The notes below the pieces were generated by a model. It made no database searches, was not told the origin of the DNA, and was given only the letters and a program-made list of their open reading frames with translations. Positions 18,346 through 26,159 of a stretch of 41,564 nucleotides of DNA are shown here, piece after piece (position 1 is the first letter of the stretch; each line of letters opens with the position of its first letter). A program made the position numbers and the translations under genes. The DNA is taken from assembly GCA_030649165.1 (NCBI GenBank), contig JAUSGG010000009.1, forward strand, positions 1 to 41,564, written 5' to 3'. Source of the stretch: Armatimonadota bacterium. GTDB taxonomy: Bacteria > Armatimonadota > UBA5829 > JAUSEB01.

Positions 18346-18529
18346 AGCGCGCGTGCGCGAATGTGGGGTCGCCGAGGATTGGGTTAGGTTGGTAAAAAAG
18401 AAGATTCCGGAGGTTCCAAAAGCCAGTCAGCCCTATGATGTTGTGGAGAACGGCGCCGGCGCACAACCCTGCCACCACGGCTATTACCATGGCTCCCACA
18501 AGTACTGCGCTTGCCCTTCCTTCTTTCAT
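18341..18529 (-). pseudogene. Truncated duplicate of the PEP-CTERM gene 5' end
   Basis: A 62-codon frame starts MKEGRASAVLVGAMVIAVVAG, nearly the same as the HAF protein N-terminus (VRAVFVGAMVIAMVVG). The similarity extends to the DNA: the GAAGAGG ribosome-binding region and a shared GGAGCCATGGTAATAGCC stretch. After the signal peptide it diverges (HNIIGLTGFWNL...) and stops without repeats or a PEP-CTERM tail. It is read as the remnant of a duplicated gene, although a short exported or leader peptide is possible. Confidence 0.5.
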
Positions 18530-18574
18530 CCTCTTCTCCCGCTTTGAGTCTCCATGGAACCTCAGAGACAGAAA

Positions 18575-18627
18575 GCCCGCAACACTGCTTCAAACTGCTA
18601 AGAGCAGCCCCAAGCAATGATGCGGGC
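18575..18627 (-). promoter_or_regulatory. Long hairpin at the predicted transcript 5' end
   Basis: GCCCGCA...TGCGGGC closes a stem that continues with CA/TG and TGCTT/AAGCA and is capped by CTGCT/AGCAG. It begins about nine bases after the -10 box at 18636, so the RNA would start with this hairpin. The following minus-strand TTTCTG is too short a U-run for a clear terminator. Confidence 0.5.
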
Positions 18628-18635
18628 TCAGGCAA

Positions 18636-18664
18636 CTTATACGCTTCGCTCGCCGGCTTGTCAA
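18636..18664 (-). promoter_or_regulatory. Sigma70-type promoter for the PEP-CTERM unit
   Basis: TTGACA (18659-18664), exactly 17 bases, then TATAAG (18636-18641) on the minus strand. It would transcribe the hairpin, the remnant ORF, the structured leader and the HAF-repeat gene. Confidence 0.65.
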
Positions 18665-19217
18665 CACGTCAGCACGAAAAACGAGTTGCCACAGCTTTCT
18701 TGCTAATCAGTTCAGGCTGCTCTTGCACACGGCTGCTTGTATGCTGATGGTAGTGTTGCAGGAGTCTCTTGCTGGAACACGCTTTGCAAAGGCTCAGATC
18801 GGGACACTGAGGACGAGGCTGCTTAAGGTCGGGGCAAGGGTCGTGGAAACCGCGCGCAAGGTATGGTTTCACCTGCCAAGCTCGTTTCCCGCCCAGGATG
18901 CCTGGAGACGTATGTATGCGGCGTTGGTGTCTGACTAATCTGAACAAATAGCGTATTCGAGACCAAAAAAGCAGCGGATAAAGCCGGTAGCAAGAACCCG
19001 GAGATGCGGTCACGTCCGGTCCCCCGTGATGATCGACATTTGCGCATACAGATTGCGTGCAAGCTGTGAACTCGCGCTCTTGGGGACCACACAAGCCCGT
19101 CTCCGGACGCGCGCAGGTCCCAGATAGCACGGAAATACGCCGATTTCCAGACATACTCCCGCGCTCATGAATAAAGCGGGCTAGTGAAGGGAGTCGACCG
19201 ACAACGCGGCGAAGCGC
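18665..19217. other. Gene-free stretch
   Basis: Between the PEP-CTERM promoter and the end of the PAS/SpoIIE gene I see no credible gene, RNA gene or repeat. A 161-codon open frame on the minus strand (18669-19154) has no ribosome-binding site, no recognisable domain and an untypical Cys/Arg/His-rich composition. Confidence 0.5.
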
Positions 19218-21314
19218 TTAGTCCTGGTTCTTCCGCCTTACTACCAGAACAGCGGCGTCGTCTCGAAGCGCGCCGCCGGAGAATTGCCGGGCGCTCTCAA
19301 ACACCGCGTCTGCAAGAACGCGTTCATCCGCTTCTGAGTTGTCGATCAACGTCTTGATGAGCCGGTCCATGCCGAATAGCTGCCCGTTCATCCTGGCCTC
19401 GGTGATGCCGTCGGTGTATGCGAGGAGGACATCGCCCGGCTCAAGCTGCAGCGTCTGCTTCGTGTAGCCGCATTTGGCGCCCGCCCCCACGGCGCACCCT
19501 GTGACTTCCAGAGAGACCACCGTGTTGGACCCGCGCCTGTAAACAAGAGGAGGCTCGTGTCCCGCGCTCCCATACGACAGGCTGTGGGTGGCCGGATCGA
19601 GGACCCCGTAAAACAGGGTGATGAAAAGGTCCTGGGGCATGTAGTCGCTCAAAGTCTTGTTGAGGCGATCGAGTGTTCGCTCGGGATCGGCGTCTTCGTG
19701 CACGTACGCCCTGAGCGCATATCTCGCCATTGCGGTGTACGAAGCGGCCTTTAGCCCTTTTCCGGACACGTCTCCAATCACCAATGCCACACGACCGCCC
19801 CCGATGTTGAACACGTCGTAGAAATCGCCCCCGATCTCCGCCTCTACCAGCGCGGCTTCGTACTTTTCGTGAATGGCGAAGCCCTCGACCTCCAGATCGA
19901 CCGCGGGCAGAAAGGCCATCTGCAGCGTTTGCGCGATGGTCCTCTCCCTTTCGTAACTGCCGCGGAGGGCATCCTCAGCCTGTTTGCGCTCCGTGATGTC
20001 GCGAGCGAACGCGCAGATGTACTCCTTGCCGCCCAAATCGAAATAATTCACAGTGATCTCGACCGGGAAGACGTGACCGTCTTTCCTCCGATGCCTCGAC
20101 TCAAAAGTGATGGAGCCTCGCTCTCTCAACGCCGTCCAGCGCACATCCCAGTCGTCACGCGTAACCATCGGGTCAATGTCATAGACCGTCATGTTCAACA
20201 GCTCTTCCGATGAATAGCCGAGCGCGCGGCAGGTAGCTTCGTTCACGTACAGGAACCGGGCGTCGTATCCGATCCATTCGACCGGGTCCGCGGCGTGGTC
20301 CAGAGCAAACTGCGTAACTCGCAAAGACTCTTCCGCCCGCTTCCGTTCCGTGATGTCGAGCAGGGAGCCGATGACCGCGGGTCTGCCAAGGTAGCTCGTC
20401 CGAGCGCCATGCACTTCTACGTCAATAACCCGCCCGTCTTTACGCAAGCCCTGGAACGAGTACCTGATACTTCGCTCTTCGTCCCCCATCCGCCGGCGAA
20501 GTCTCTCGGCGACCATCTCCCGACTTTCCGGAGCTACGAGGTCCATCACGGTCTTAGAACTCTCGACCTCCTCCTGAGTATAGCCGAATATCTCGGCTAA
20601 GCGTGGATTGACGTACTTAAAGCGGCCATCCTGGATGATATAGACGCCGACCAGGGACTCCTCCACCAGACTTCTGTACTTGGCTTCGGCTTCCTGCAGA
20701 GCAAGCTCAGTACGCTTGCGCTCGCCGACATCCCGCACGATCGCCAACAAACGGCTATGACCCGCTATCGTCGCCCGCTTCAAGTTAACCTCGACCCAGA
20801 AGAGACGGCCGGACTTGTCTTTCGCCAGCCACTCGAACATCTGAGGTTCGCCCTGAACCGCTTTGTGAATGAGCTGCAGGGCTTCTCTTTGGCTGTAAGG
20901 GGGCTCGCCGGAACTCAGGGCTTCCACGTTCAACCGGCGGACTTCCTCGCACAAATAGCCGTACATCTCGCACATCTTCCGGTTTACATCGAGTATCTCG
21001 CCGGTATCTGTGTCGTGCACGAAGATAGCATCGTTGGCGGCGTCGAAGATCGAGCGGTACGTCTCTTCCAGCGTTCCGCGAGACTCCTCCGCACGTTGGC
21101 GAGATGCCAGGGTCCTGGCCATCAGGAACCCGAAGACGAGGAAGTAGACCACGGTCACTGTGCGCATGTAGAGTTCATCGGGGGACGTGGAAGCGGCCAG
21201 CGTTTGCACGAACGACTCTTTATAGAAGAAAATATAATCAAGGAGAGCGTCGAGAACCCATGCAAACGCTCCAGCCGCAACCGAAGCGACCATAATCTTG
21301 TGTTCGGTCTTCAT
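19218..21314 (-). CDS. Membrane PAS-PAS-PAS-SpoIIE (PP2C-type) phosphatase, RsbU-like
   Basis: A 698-residue signalling protein. Two or more hydrophobic segments at residues 8-70 anchor it in the membrane. Three PAS domains follow at about 86-200, 213-325 and 333-447, each ending in an (E)RK(R/Q) PAC-type linker such as RDVGERKR and LDITERKR. The C-terminal SpoIIE phosphatase (about 465-695) has EAEIGGDFYD, VALVIGDVSGKG and RDDAAVLVV, the metal-binding Asp motifs of PP2C-like enzymes. Such proteins dephosphorylate anti-sigma-factor antagonists in partner-switching pathways. No antagonist or anti-sigma gene is nearby. ATG 21314 is chosen because the membrane segment follows at once; a TTG 17 codons upstream is possible. 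Confidence 0.88.
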   Translation of the reverse strand: MKTEHKIMVASVAAGAFAWVLDALLDYIFFYKESFVQTLAASTSPDELYMRTVTVVYFLVFGFLMARTLASRQRAEESRGTLEETYRSIFDAANDAIFVHDTDTGEILDVNRKMCEMYGYLCEEVRRLNVEALSSGEPPYSQREALQLIHKAVQGEPQMFEWLAKDKSGRLFWVEVNLKRATIAGHSRLLAIVRDVGERKRTELALQEAEAKYRSLVEESLVGVYIIQDGRFKYVNPRLAEIFGYTQEEVESSKTVMDLVAPESREMVAERLRRRMGDEERSIRYSFQGLRKDGRVIDVEVHGARTSYLGRPAVIGSLLDITERKRAEESLRVTQFALDHAADPVEWIGYDARFLYVNEATCRALGYSSEELLNMTVYDIDPMVTRDDWDVRWTALRERGSITFESRHRRKDGHVFPVEITVNYFDLGGKEYICAFARDITERKQAEDALRGSYERERTIAQTLQMAFLPAVDLEVEGFAIHEKYEAALVEAEIGGDFYDVFNIGGGRVALVIGDVSGKGLKAASYTAMARYALRAYVHEDADPERTLDRLNKTLSDYMPQDLFITLFYGVLDPATHSLSYGSAGHEPPLVYRRGSNTVVSLEVTGCAVGAGAKCGYTKQTLQLEPGDVLLAYTDGITEARMNGQLFGMDRLIKTLIDNSEADERVLADAVFESARQFSGGALRDDAAVLVVRRKNQD

Positions 21315-21647
21315 GACAGGATACTTGGAAGAATGTCCGTTGTGCCCTGGCGAGCAGCCTATCAAAGGCGGGGACTTTCTCCGATAATCAGCGTTCCGAC
21401 CAGTGACGATGCCCTGTCTACAGGTGTTATACCCAACCTAGTACGAACAGACTCGGCCCGCGCGGCCAAGGCGACACTGTGAATCTCGGCGCGATGTCGT
21501 ACGGCATCTTATGCGCCGGCGCTTGTGCGGGGAACAATTCGCGGAGCGACATCGTAATACAAGTAGCACATACGCTGTAAAGCCTTTCCTATCGGAATCG
21601 ATCTTTCCCCGTCCAAAGAGAGATCAGCTGAACAGCCTCCTGAAAGG

Positions 21648-21672
21648 ACCCCGCGGGTATATCTCGCGGGGT
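21648..21672. terminator. GC-rich hairpin in the intergenic repeat region
   Basis: ACCCCGCG and CGCGGGGT form an 8-bp stem with a 9-base loop. On the plus strand TATCTTTATG follows. No gene ends here, so it may be a repeat-borne hairpin. Confidence 0.3.
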
Positions 21673-21704
21673 TATCTTTATGTACGGGTTGTCGGTTGAT
21701 GGGG

Positions 21705-22080
21705 ATGGACGAGTCGGAGGAGTCGAAAGAGTCGGGCGGGGGCCAAGCGCAACCGACAACCAACAGCTAAACAACCAACAACATCAACGCAGGCGGAGTG
21801 AGTTCAGTTTCGCGGGAATGTCATTCCGAACGTATACCAAAAGAAGCGGAGGACGTCATTCCGAGGAGGAACGACGAGGAATCTGCTTTTTCCGGAACTT
21901 ACCACAGCAAAAGCAGATTCCTCGGCTCCGCTGGCGCTCCGCTCCTAATGAAACGCCGGATGCGTTGCGGGAACTACAGGTAGCGATGCCAAAACCTCAG
22001 CTAGAAAAGGCCGTTCCCGCAGGATAGAAACAACGGGGTGGTTCCTTTCCGAAATAACCCCGCCCGCGGGGTCGGTTGCT
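21705..22080. repeat. Mosaic of dispersed repeats
   Basis: In order: GAGTCGRAN tandem units (21710-21736), ACAACCAACAGC-type 7-mers (21755-21795), the CATTCCGAGGA...GAGGAATCTGCTTTTTCC repeat (21838-21945, also at 39749 and 40073), a GCGGGAAC inverted repeat (21967-22026), and AACGGGGTGGTTCCTTTCCG (about 22030-22050, also at 12953). Together with 21315-21700 this is a gene-free zone. Confidence 0.65.
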
Positions 22081-22194
22081 CGAAATGACACTCAGCGGCA
22101 CGTACTTCCTGTTCCTGAACCGTTACTCAAATGCAGACGGTTAACAGTTGACGGAGGTTGATTCCCGAAACAGACCAGCGGCCGTACAAAGGAA

Positions 22195-22413
22195 TGCGCC
22201 ATGCTCTGACAAAAACCAGCACTCCCTCCTGAACTAGTCACGTCAGAACATGGCGCACATCTGGGAAATTGCTATCGCCCGGCAGGCCGTATCAGCCACC
22301 CTCTCCTTGCTGGATGAGCGAAGCGGAAAGCCCATTTGCGCTCCCCGTGAACTCCTCACAACAAGCGCGCCTACCGGCGACTGGCTCAGTCAACTGAACC
22401 ACGCTATGCTTGT
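22195..22413 (-). ncRNA. Candidate structured RNA A (undescribed class)
   Basis: The predicted transcript starts a few bases after the -10 box at 22420. P1 is TGGTTCAG/CTGAGCCA with a four-base loop (22382-22401). Immediately next to it is P2, GTCGCCGGTAGGC (22369-22381) with GCCTGCCGGGCGAT (22274-22287), closing a variable domain that includes GCGCT...AGCGC with an inner GTGA/TCAC pair. P3 is a 16-bp stem, TGCGCCATGTTCTGAC with GTCAGAGCATGGCGCA (22195-22257), capped by a 31-base loop containing TTCAGGAGGGAGTGCTGG. RNA B repeats this layout with different stem sequences that still pair. No protein reading frame follows the architecture. A Csr/Rsm sponge (GGA in loops) is one possible role. 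Boundaries are inferred. Confidence 0.55.
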
Positions 22414-22419
22414 GGGATA

Positions 22420-22448
22420 ATAGTAACGCCGGCAGGCGGACTTGTCAA
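22420..22448 (-). promoter_or_regulatory. Promoter of candidate RNA A
   Basis: TTGACA (22443-22448), 17 bases, then TACTAT (22420-22425) on the minus strand. The same arrangement is conserved ahead of RNA B. Confidence 0.6.
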
Positions 22449-22486
22449 GACATTTTGAGCGTTCCGGCGGCTGAAAACAAAAAACT

Positions 22487-22498
22487 GGTATTATTACC
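22487..22498. promoter_or_regulatory. Operator-like palindrome upstream of RNA A
   Basis: GGTATTATTACC lies exactly as far from the -35 box (39 bases) as GGTAATATTACC does in unit B, suggesting a conserved regulator-binding site. Confidence 0.45.
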
Positions 22499-22563
22499 GG
22501 GGCGTTTGCTCCTGCGTCGTGAGGGGTTCTCCCTTCCACGAGTACAACTCTCACCCCAGATTT

Positions 22564-22696
22564 GGAGATTAGAAGTTAGAGGTTGGACGTTAGATGTCAC
22601 GTTCAACCCTCACCCCAGCCCTCTCCCTTCCAGGGAGAGGGGGTTCTTGCGCCTCGCTCGACTCCTTCGACTCCCCCGACTCTTTCGACTCCTCCG
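22564..22696. repeat. Composite repeat, inverted copy of 35080-35200
   Basis: TTAGAAGTTAGAGGTTGGA units are followed by GTTCAACCCTCACCCCAGC, a CTCTCCCTTCC/GGGAGAGG palindrome, and GACTCCTTCGACTCC 9-mers (22657-22696). The reverse complement of nearly the whole unit is at 35080-35200. Confidence 0.65.
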
Positions 22697-22756
22697 CCAT
22701 CTGCGTTCTTCCCTGAACCAAACCCCCGCGCTCCATCAACCACCGACCAAATAGCG

Positions 22757-22786
22757 CGAAACCCCCGACCTTTTCGGATCGGAGGT
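22757..22786 (-). terminator. Possible terminator after candidate RNA B
   Basis: On the minus strand CCTCCGATCC pairs with GGTCGGGGG around GAAAA, followed by TTTCGCG. It lies about 35 bases downstream of the P3 stem of RNA B. The U-run is only three bases. Confidence 0.35.
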
Positions 22787-22819
22787 CCCGCGGCATTCAG
22801 GAAAAGCAGAAGATACTAA

Positions 22820-23026
22820 GTGTGCGCCTGCCCCATGCCAAACCAGCACTCCCTCCTGAACCAGTCCTGCACGGGGCGCGGCACACGCTTGGAACTGCGA
22901 TCGCCGATTGCCGGTGCTGAACAGGCATTTAATGGATCAGCCAATTTGGTGGCGATCTGGCTGTCCTACCACGCTCAGTGGATCGGTTTTTCGGCGATTG
23001 GTTCAGTTGACTGAACCAGCTATGCT
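22820..23026 (-). ncRNA. Candidate structured RNA B (undescribed class)
   Basis: A second copy of the RNA A layout about 600 bases away. P1 is TGGTTCAG/CTGAACCA (22999-23018) with a four-base loop. It abuts P2, ATCGCCGA (22991-22998) pairing perfectly with TCGGCGAT (22900-22907), which closes a domain containing AGCCA/TGGCT. P3 (22820-22886) pairs GTGTGC with GCACAC and GCCCC with GGGGC, and its 30-base loop carries the same TTCAGGAGGGAGTGCTGG as RNA A. The P2 and P3 stems differ in sequence from RNA A but keep pairing, which is covariation evidence for a functional RNA. The function is unknown. Confidence 0.55.
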
Positions 23027-23032
23027 GACGTT

Positions 23033-23061
23033 ATACTAACCTCTGGCCGTATGCTTGTCAA
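23033..23061 (-). promoter_or_regulatory. Promoter of candidate RNA B
   Basis: TTGACA (23056-23061), 17 bases, then TAGTAT (23033-23038) on the minus strand. Confidence 0.6.
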
Positions 23062-23099
23062 GCCCTTTTTGCCCGACAGAAAGAAAAATTTTGAAAACA

Positions 23100-23111
23100 G
23101 GTAATATTACC
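23100..23111. promoter_or_regulatory. Operator-like palindrome upstream of RNA B
   Basis: GGTAATATTACC is a perfect 12-bp palindrome located 39 bases beyond the -35 box, as in unit A. Confidence 0.45.
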
Positions 23112-23163
23112 AGGGAGTGGTTAGTGGGACCAGGGCGAACCCATCTTGCCAGGAAGACAAAGC

Positions 23164-23272
23164 TTGGCGGTTAAAACCACGGCTACAATCACACGAAGTC
23201 GGCCTGCGCCGACTGCCCCTTCAATCCCTGAAGGGGGATTTTGTGTCTTTGTAGCCGTGACTTCAGTCGCCG
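23164..23272. repeat. MITE-like element that ends the bioH-like gene
   Basis: The ends GGCGGTTAAAACCACGGCTA and TAGCCGTGACTTCAGTCGCC are imperfect inverted repeats. Inside are AGTCGGC/GCCGACT and CCCCTT/AAGGGG hairpins. The right end supplies the last codons (Gly-Asp) and the TGA stop of the hydrolase gene at 23263. Confidence 0.7.
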
Positions 23273-23994
23273 GGAGGTCTGATCAAACCCATGATCTCCT
23301 CCGCGTTCGTCTCCGGCAGCACGTGGCCTGCGTCCGCCAGGACGCGCAACCGCGCGTTTGGCAGAACGCGAGCCAGCTCTTCCCCGGCGGCCAAAGGCAC
23401 GATCGCGTCGCGCTCGCCGTGCGCCAGCAGGACCGGCGCGCGGACGTTCCTCAGAACGCCTCGAAGGTCGGCGTACAGCAGATAGGTCAGCCCGAGGCGA
23501 AGCTGCTCCGGCGTGGCCTCCATCGCGGCGGCGATTTTCGCCCTGAGCTCGTCCGCCCGCGGCCTTGCCGGATAATAGCAGCTAATCAGAAACCGGCGAA
23601 TCGTGTCCGCCCCCGGATCGGTCTTCATGGCCTCGACCTCCTCAGGCGATGGTCCGAAAGGCCGCGACTCGCCCGAGCAGAACCTGGCGGTCGCGGACAA
23701 AAGAACGAGACTTAGGACCTTCCGGGGTTGGGCCGCCGCCAGCTCGATGGCCGCCATAGCCCCCATCGACCAGCCGACGATCGCAACGGGTTCCGGCTCA
23801 TTCTCAATCCGCCGACCGAGCGCGGGGCCGTATATCGCGCTGCACGGCCCGGCCTCCGTCCATTCGGAACTGCCATATTCGGGAAGCCAGATCACTTCGA
23901 CCGGAGAGACGGCTTTGAGTTTTCTCACCAGTTCGCAGTCGCCGCCGCGAGGCCCCGCCCAACCGGGGATATACCAGACTTTGCCGCCGGTCAC
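23263..23994 (-). CDS. bioH: Alpha/beta hydrolase, BioH-like pimeloyl-ACP methyl ester esterase
   Basis: A 243-residue alpha/beta hydrolase. The nucleophile elbow is VGWSMGAMAA (Ser at about 75), the acid is in LLAHGERDAIVP (about 192-203) and the catalytic His in LADAGHVLPETN (about 219-230). The size and the short N-terminus (VWYIPGWAGPRGGD) fit BioH-type esterases, which release pimeloyl-ACP from its methyl ester before BioF acts. Position supports the role: its GTG start overlaps the bioF stop by four bases (GTGA). The 3' end lies inside a MITE, which may have altered the C-terminus. Other small esterases remain possible. Confidence 0.75.
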   Translation of the reverse strand: MTGGKVWYIPGWAGPRGGDCELVRKLKAVSPVEVIWLPEYGSSEWTEAGPCSAIYGPALGRRIENEPEPVAIVGWSMGAMAAIELAAAQPRKVLSLVLLSATARFCSGESRPFGPSPEEVEAMKTDPGADTIRRFLISCYYPARPRADELRAKIAAAMEATPEQLRLGLTYLLYADLRGVLRNVRAPVLLAHGERDAIVPLAAGEELARVLPNARLRVLADAGHVLPETNAEEIMGLIRPPGD

Positions 23995-25163
23995 AGGATT
24001 CCGGCCCCGCGTCCGGTATAAACGAGGACTTCCAGCGCCTCGTCCAGGTCCGCTTCATCGTGCGCCAGCGTTACGGAAAGTCGAAGCCGCGCCGTGCCCA
24101 CGGGCACGGTCGGCGGCCTTACCGCCACTGCCAGGACGCCGCGCTCCGACAGCGACCGCGACCACGCCACGGCCTTGTCGTTGTCGCCGACGATGATCGG
24201 AATGATCTGCGAGCGCGAGCCGAGCATTTGGAACCCGGCGTCGCTCAGCCTCTTGCGGAAATGCTCGGCCCTATGCAGAAGTTCGGCGCCTAATCCCGGC
24301 CGCGCGCGCAGCAGTTCCAGGGCCGCCAGAGCGGATGCCGCGGAGGCCGGGGGCAGGCCGGTCGTATAGATGAAGCTCCTGGCGCGGTTGAGCAGAAGAT
24401 CGCGAAGCGCCCGCGATCCCGCGATGAACCCGCCGCACCCGCCCAGCGCCTTGCTGAGCGTTCCCATGTGCGCGAGAATCCCGCAATCGGGGTCCGCCGC
24501 TTCCGCGACGCCGGCGCCGTTTGCGCCGAAAACGCCCGTCGCGTGGGCCTCATCGACCATAAGCGCCGCGCCCCGCCGCTCGCACACGTCGGCGATCTCG
24601 CCGATCGGCGCAATCTCGCCGTCCATGCTGAACAGCGTGTCGGTGACGACCAGCCGCCGCCTGAACGCCGTCTCCGACGCGAGCATCGAATCCAGGTCTT
24701 CCGGATCGCAATGCCGGTATCTGAAGAGTTTCGCGCCGCTCAGTGAGACGCCGTCGATCATGCTCGCGTGGTCGAGCCGGTCGCAAAAGACCGCGTCGTC
24801 GCGCCCGACCAGCGCGCCGATCGCGCCCACGTTGGCCATATAGCCGCTTGTGAAGACGACCGCCGCCTCACATCCCTTGAACGCCGCCAGATTTCGCTCC
24901 AACTCGTCGTGCAGGTCCGCCGTGCCGGCCATCAGCCGCGAAGCCGTGGCCCCGCAGCCGTAACGGTCTATGGCGTCCTTGGCCGCCCGCGCAAGCTCCG
25001 GAGCGGCGGAGAAGTTCAGGTAATCGTTGGAGGAGAAATTGAGCACGGTCCGCCCGTCCATTTGGAACTTGCCGCCCAGGGAAGGCAAGGGCCGGACGTC
25101 GCGGCGGATCCCGCGGCTCTCAAGGTCCGCCAGGAGATCGGCGATCCAGGACTCATGGTCCAA
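23991..25163 (-). CDS. bioF: 8-amino-7-oxononanoate synthase
   Basis: A 390-residue PLP enzyme of the alpha-oxoamine synthase family, condensing pimeloyl-ACP (or CoA) with L-alanine in biotin synthesis. The PLP lysine is in GTLSKALGGCGG (about 232-243), with VDEAHATGVFG (about 205-215) and the N-terminal NFSSNDYLNF plus GCGATASRLMAGT substrate motifs. It overlaps bioB by 11 bases and the bioH-like gene by four, so the three form a tightly coupled operon. Distinction from KBL/serine palmitoyltransferase rests on this context. Confidence 0.93.
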   Translation of the reverse strand: MDHESWIADLLADLESRGIRRDVRPLPSLGGKFQMDGRTVLNFSSNDYLNFSAAPELARAAKDAIDRYGCGATASRLMAGTADLHDELERNLAAFKGCEAAVVFTSGYMANVGAIGALVGRDDAVFCDRLDHASMIDGVSLSGAKLFRYRHCDPEDLDSMLASETAFRRRLVVTDTLFSMDGEIAPIGEIADVCERRGAALMVDEAHATGVFGANGAGVAEAADPDCGILAHMGTLSKALGGCGGFIAGSRALRDLLLNRARSFIYTTGLPPASAASALAALELLRARPGLGAELLHRAEHFRKRLSDAGFQMLGSRSQIIPIIVGDNDKAVAWSRSLSERGVLAVAVRPPTVPVGTARLRLSVTLAHDEADLDEALEVLVYTGRGAGIL

Positions 25164-26118
25164 AGTCCACCTCCAGGTCCCTGAGAAGCTGCAAATCCCG
25201 ATGGAGTGGACGCCCCGCCCTGGTCAGGTAATCGCCGACCATCATCCCCGTGGCCCCCGCGTAGAAGAACATCGACTGCAGGTCGCGGAGGAGGTCCTCG
25301 CGCCCCGCGCAGACCTTGATCTCCGGCGACCGGCAGACCAGCCGGAACATGGCCACGGTCTTAAGTATATCGAGCGGCTTCATCGGCGGGCTTCCTTCGA
25401 GCGGTGTGCCCGGAATCGGCATCAGAAAGTTGAGCGGAATCGACTGGACCGCCTCGTCGCGCAGCGTCATCGCCAGCTCCACGCGCTGCTCGGGAGTCTC
25501 GCCCATTCCGAAAATGCCGCCGGAGCAGACCTCCAGGCCGGCCGCCCGTGCCCGCCGCAGCGTAACCAGCCGATCGGCGAACGTGTGGGTGGAGCAAATG
25601 GACGGGAAGAAGCTTTCCGCTGTCTCCAAGTTGTGATGATACCGCACCAAGCCCGCCTGTTTCAGACCGCGAAGCTGCGATTCGTCGAGCATACCCAGCG
25701 ACGCGCAGGGGATGACGCCGCATTGCTCCACGGTCGGCACGGCGGCGCATACCGTCCGGACGTCCCGGTCGTCCAGGCTGCCCCCGCTGGTGACGACGCC
25801 GAAATGGCTGATCCGGTTGGCCTGCACGGCTTCGCGGGCGGCGGAGGCGATCTGCTCGCGCGAGATCATTGGAAACGCCTCGATCCCCGTCTGATGATGC
25901 GCGGACTGCGCGCAGAACGCGCAGTCCTCCGAACACTCCCCGCACCGGGCGTTCAGGATGGAGCACAGTATGACTGCGTTGCCAAAATAACGACGGCGCA
26001 CTTCGCTCGCGGCGTGGAGAAGCAGCGGCATGTGCTCCGGCTGAGCGTTGAGCACAGCCAGGGCCTCATCGGGGCTGAGAATCTGATCGGGGGCGATTTT
26101 ATCGAGCAGCCATTGCAT
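25153..26118 (-). CDS. bioB: Biotin synthase (radical SAM)
   Basis: A 321-residue radical SAM enzyme inserting sulfur into dethiobiotin. The 4Fe-4S motif is CSEDCAFCAQS (CxxxCxxC) at about 59-69, followed by the biotin-synthase features GVVTSGGSLDDRD, YHHNLETAESFFPSICSTH and CSGGIFGMGET. The C-terminal FYAGATGMMVGDYLT carries part of the 2Fe-2S/Arg site region. It is the first gene of the bioB-bioF-bioH operon; bioA, bioC and bioD are not in the window. Start ATG 26118 has no Shine-Dalgarno sequence, and a promoter just upstream would give an almost leaderless mRNA. Confidence 0.95.
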   Translation of the reverse strand: MQWLLDKIAPDQILSPDEALAVLNAQPEHMPLLLHAASEVRRRYFGNAVILCSILNARCGECSEDCAFCAQSAHHQTGIEAFPMISREQIASAAREAVQANRISHFGVVTSGGSLDDRDVRTVCAAVPTVEQCGVIPCASLGMLDESQLRGLKQAGLVRYHHNLETAESFFPSICSTHTFADRLVTLRRARAAGLEVCSGGIFGMGETPEQRVELAMTLRDEAVQSIPLNFLMPIPGTPLEGSPPMKPLDILKTVAMFRLVCRSPEIKVCAGREDLLRDLQSMFFYAGATGMMVGDYLTRAGRPLHRDLQLLRDLEVDFGP

Positions 26119-26126
26119 TTCAGGAT

Positions 26127-26156
26127 ATCTTACAACGAAACAGGGGCGGGTATCAA
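26127..26156 (-). promoter_or_regulatory. Putative bioB promoter (leaderless)
   Basis: TTGATA (26151-26156), 18 bases, then TAAGAT (26127-26132) on the minus strand. The predicted start of transcription falls at or within two bases of the bioB ATG. No BirA operator was recognised. Confidence 0.4.
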
Positions 26157-26159
26157 TTA

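Noticed and set aside
18669-19154. 161-codon minus-strand frame
   Set aside because: No ribosome-binding site, odd Cys/Arg/His-rich composition and no recognisable family.
21315-23262. tRNA or rRNA gene in the long gene-free stretch
   Set aside because: No T-loop (GTTCRANNC) with matching acceptor stem and no rRNA signature was found by eye.
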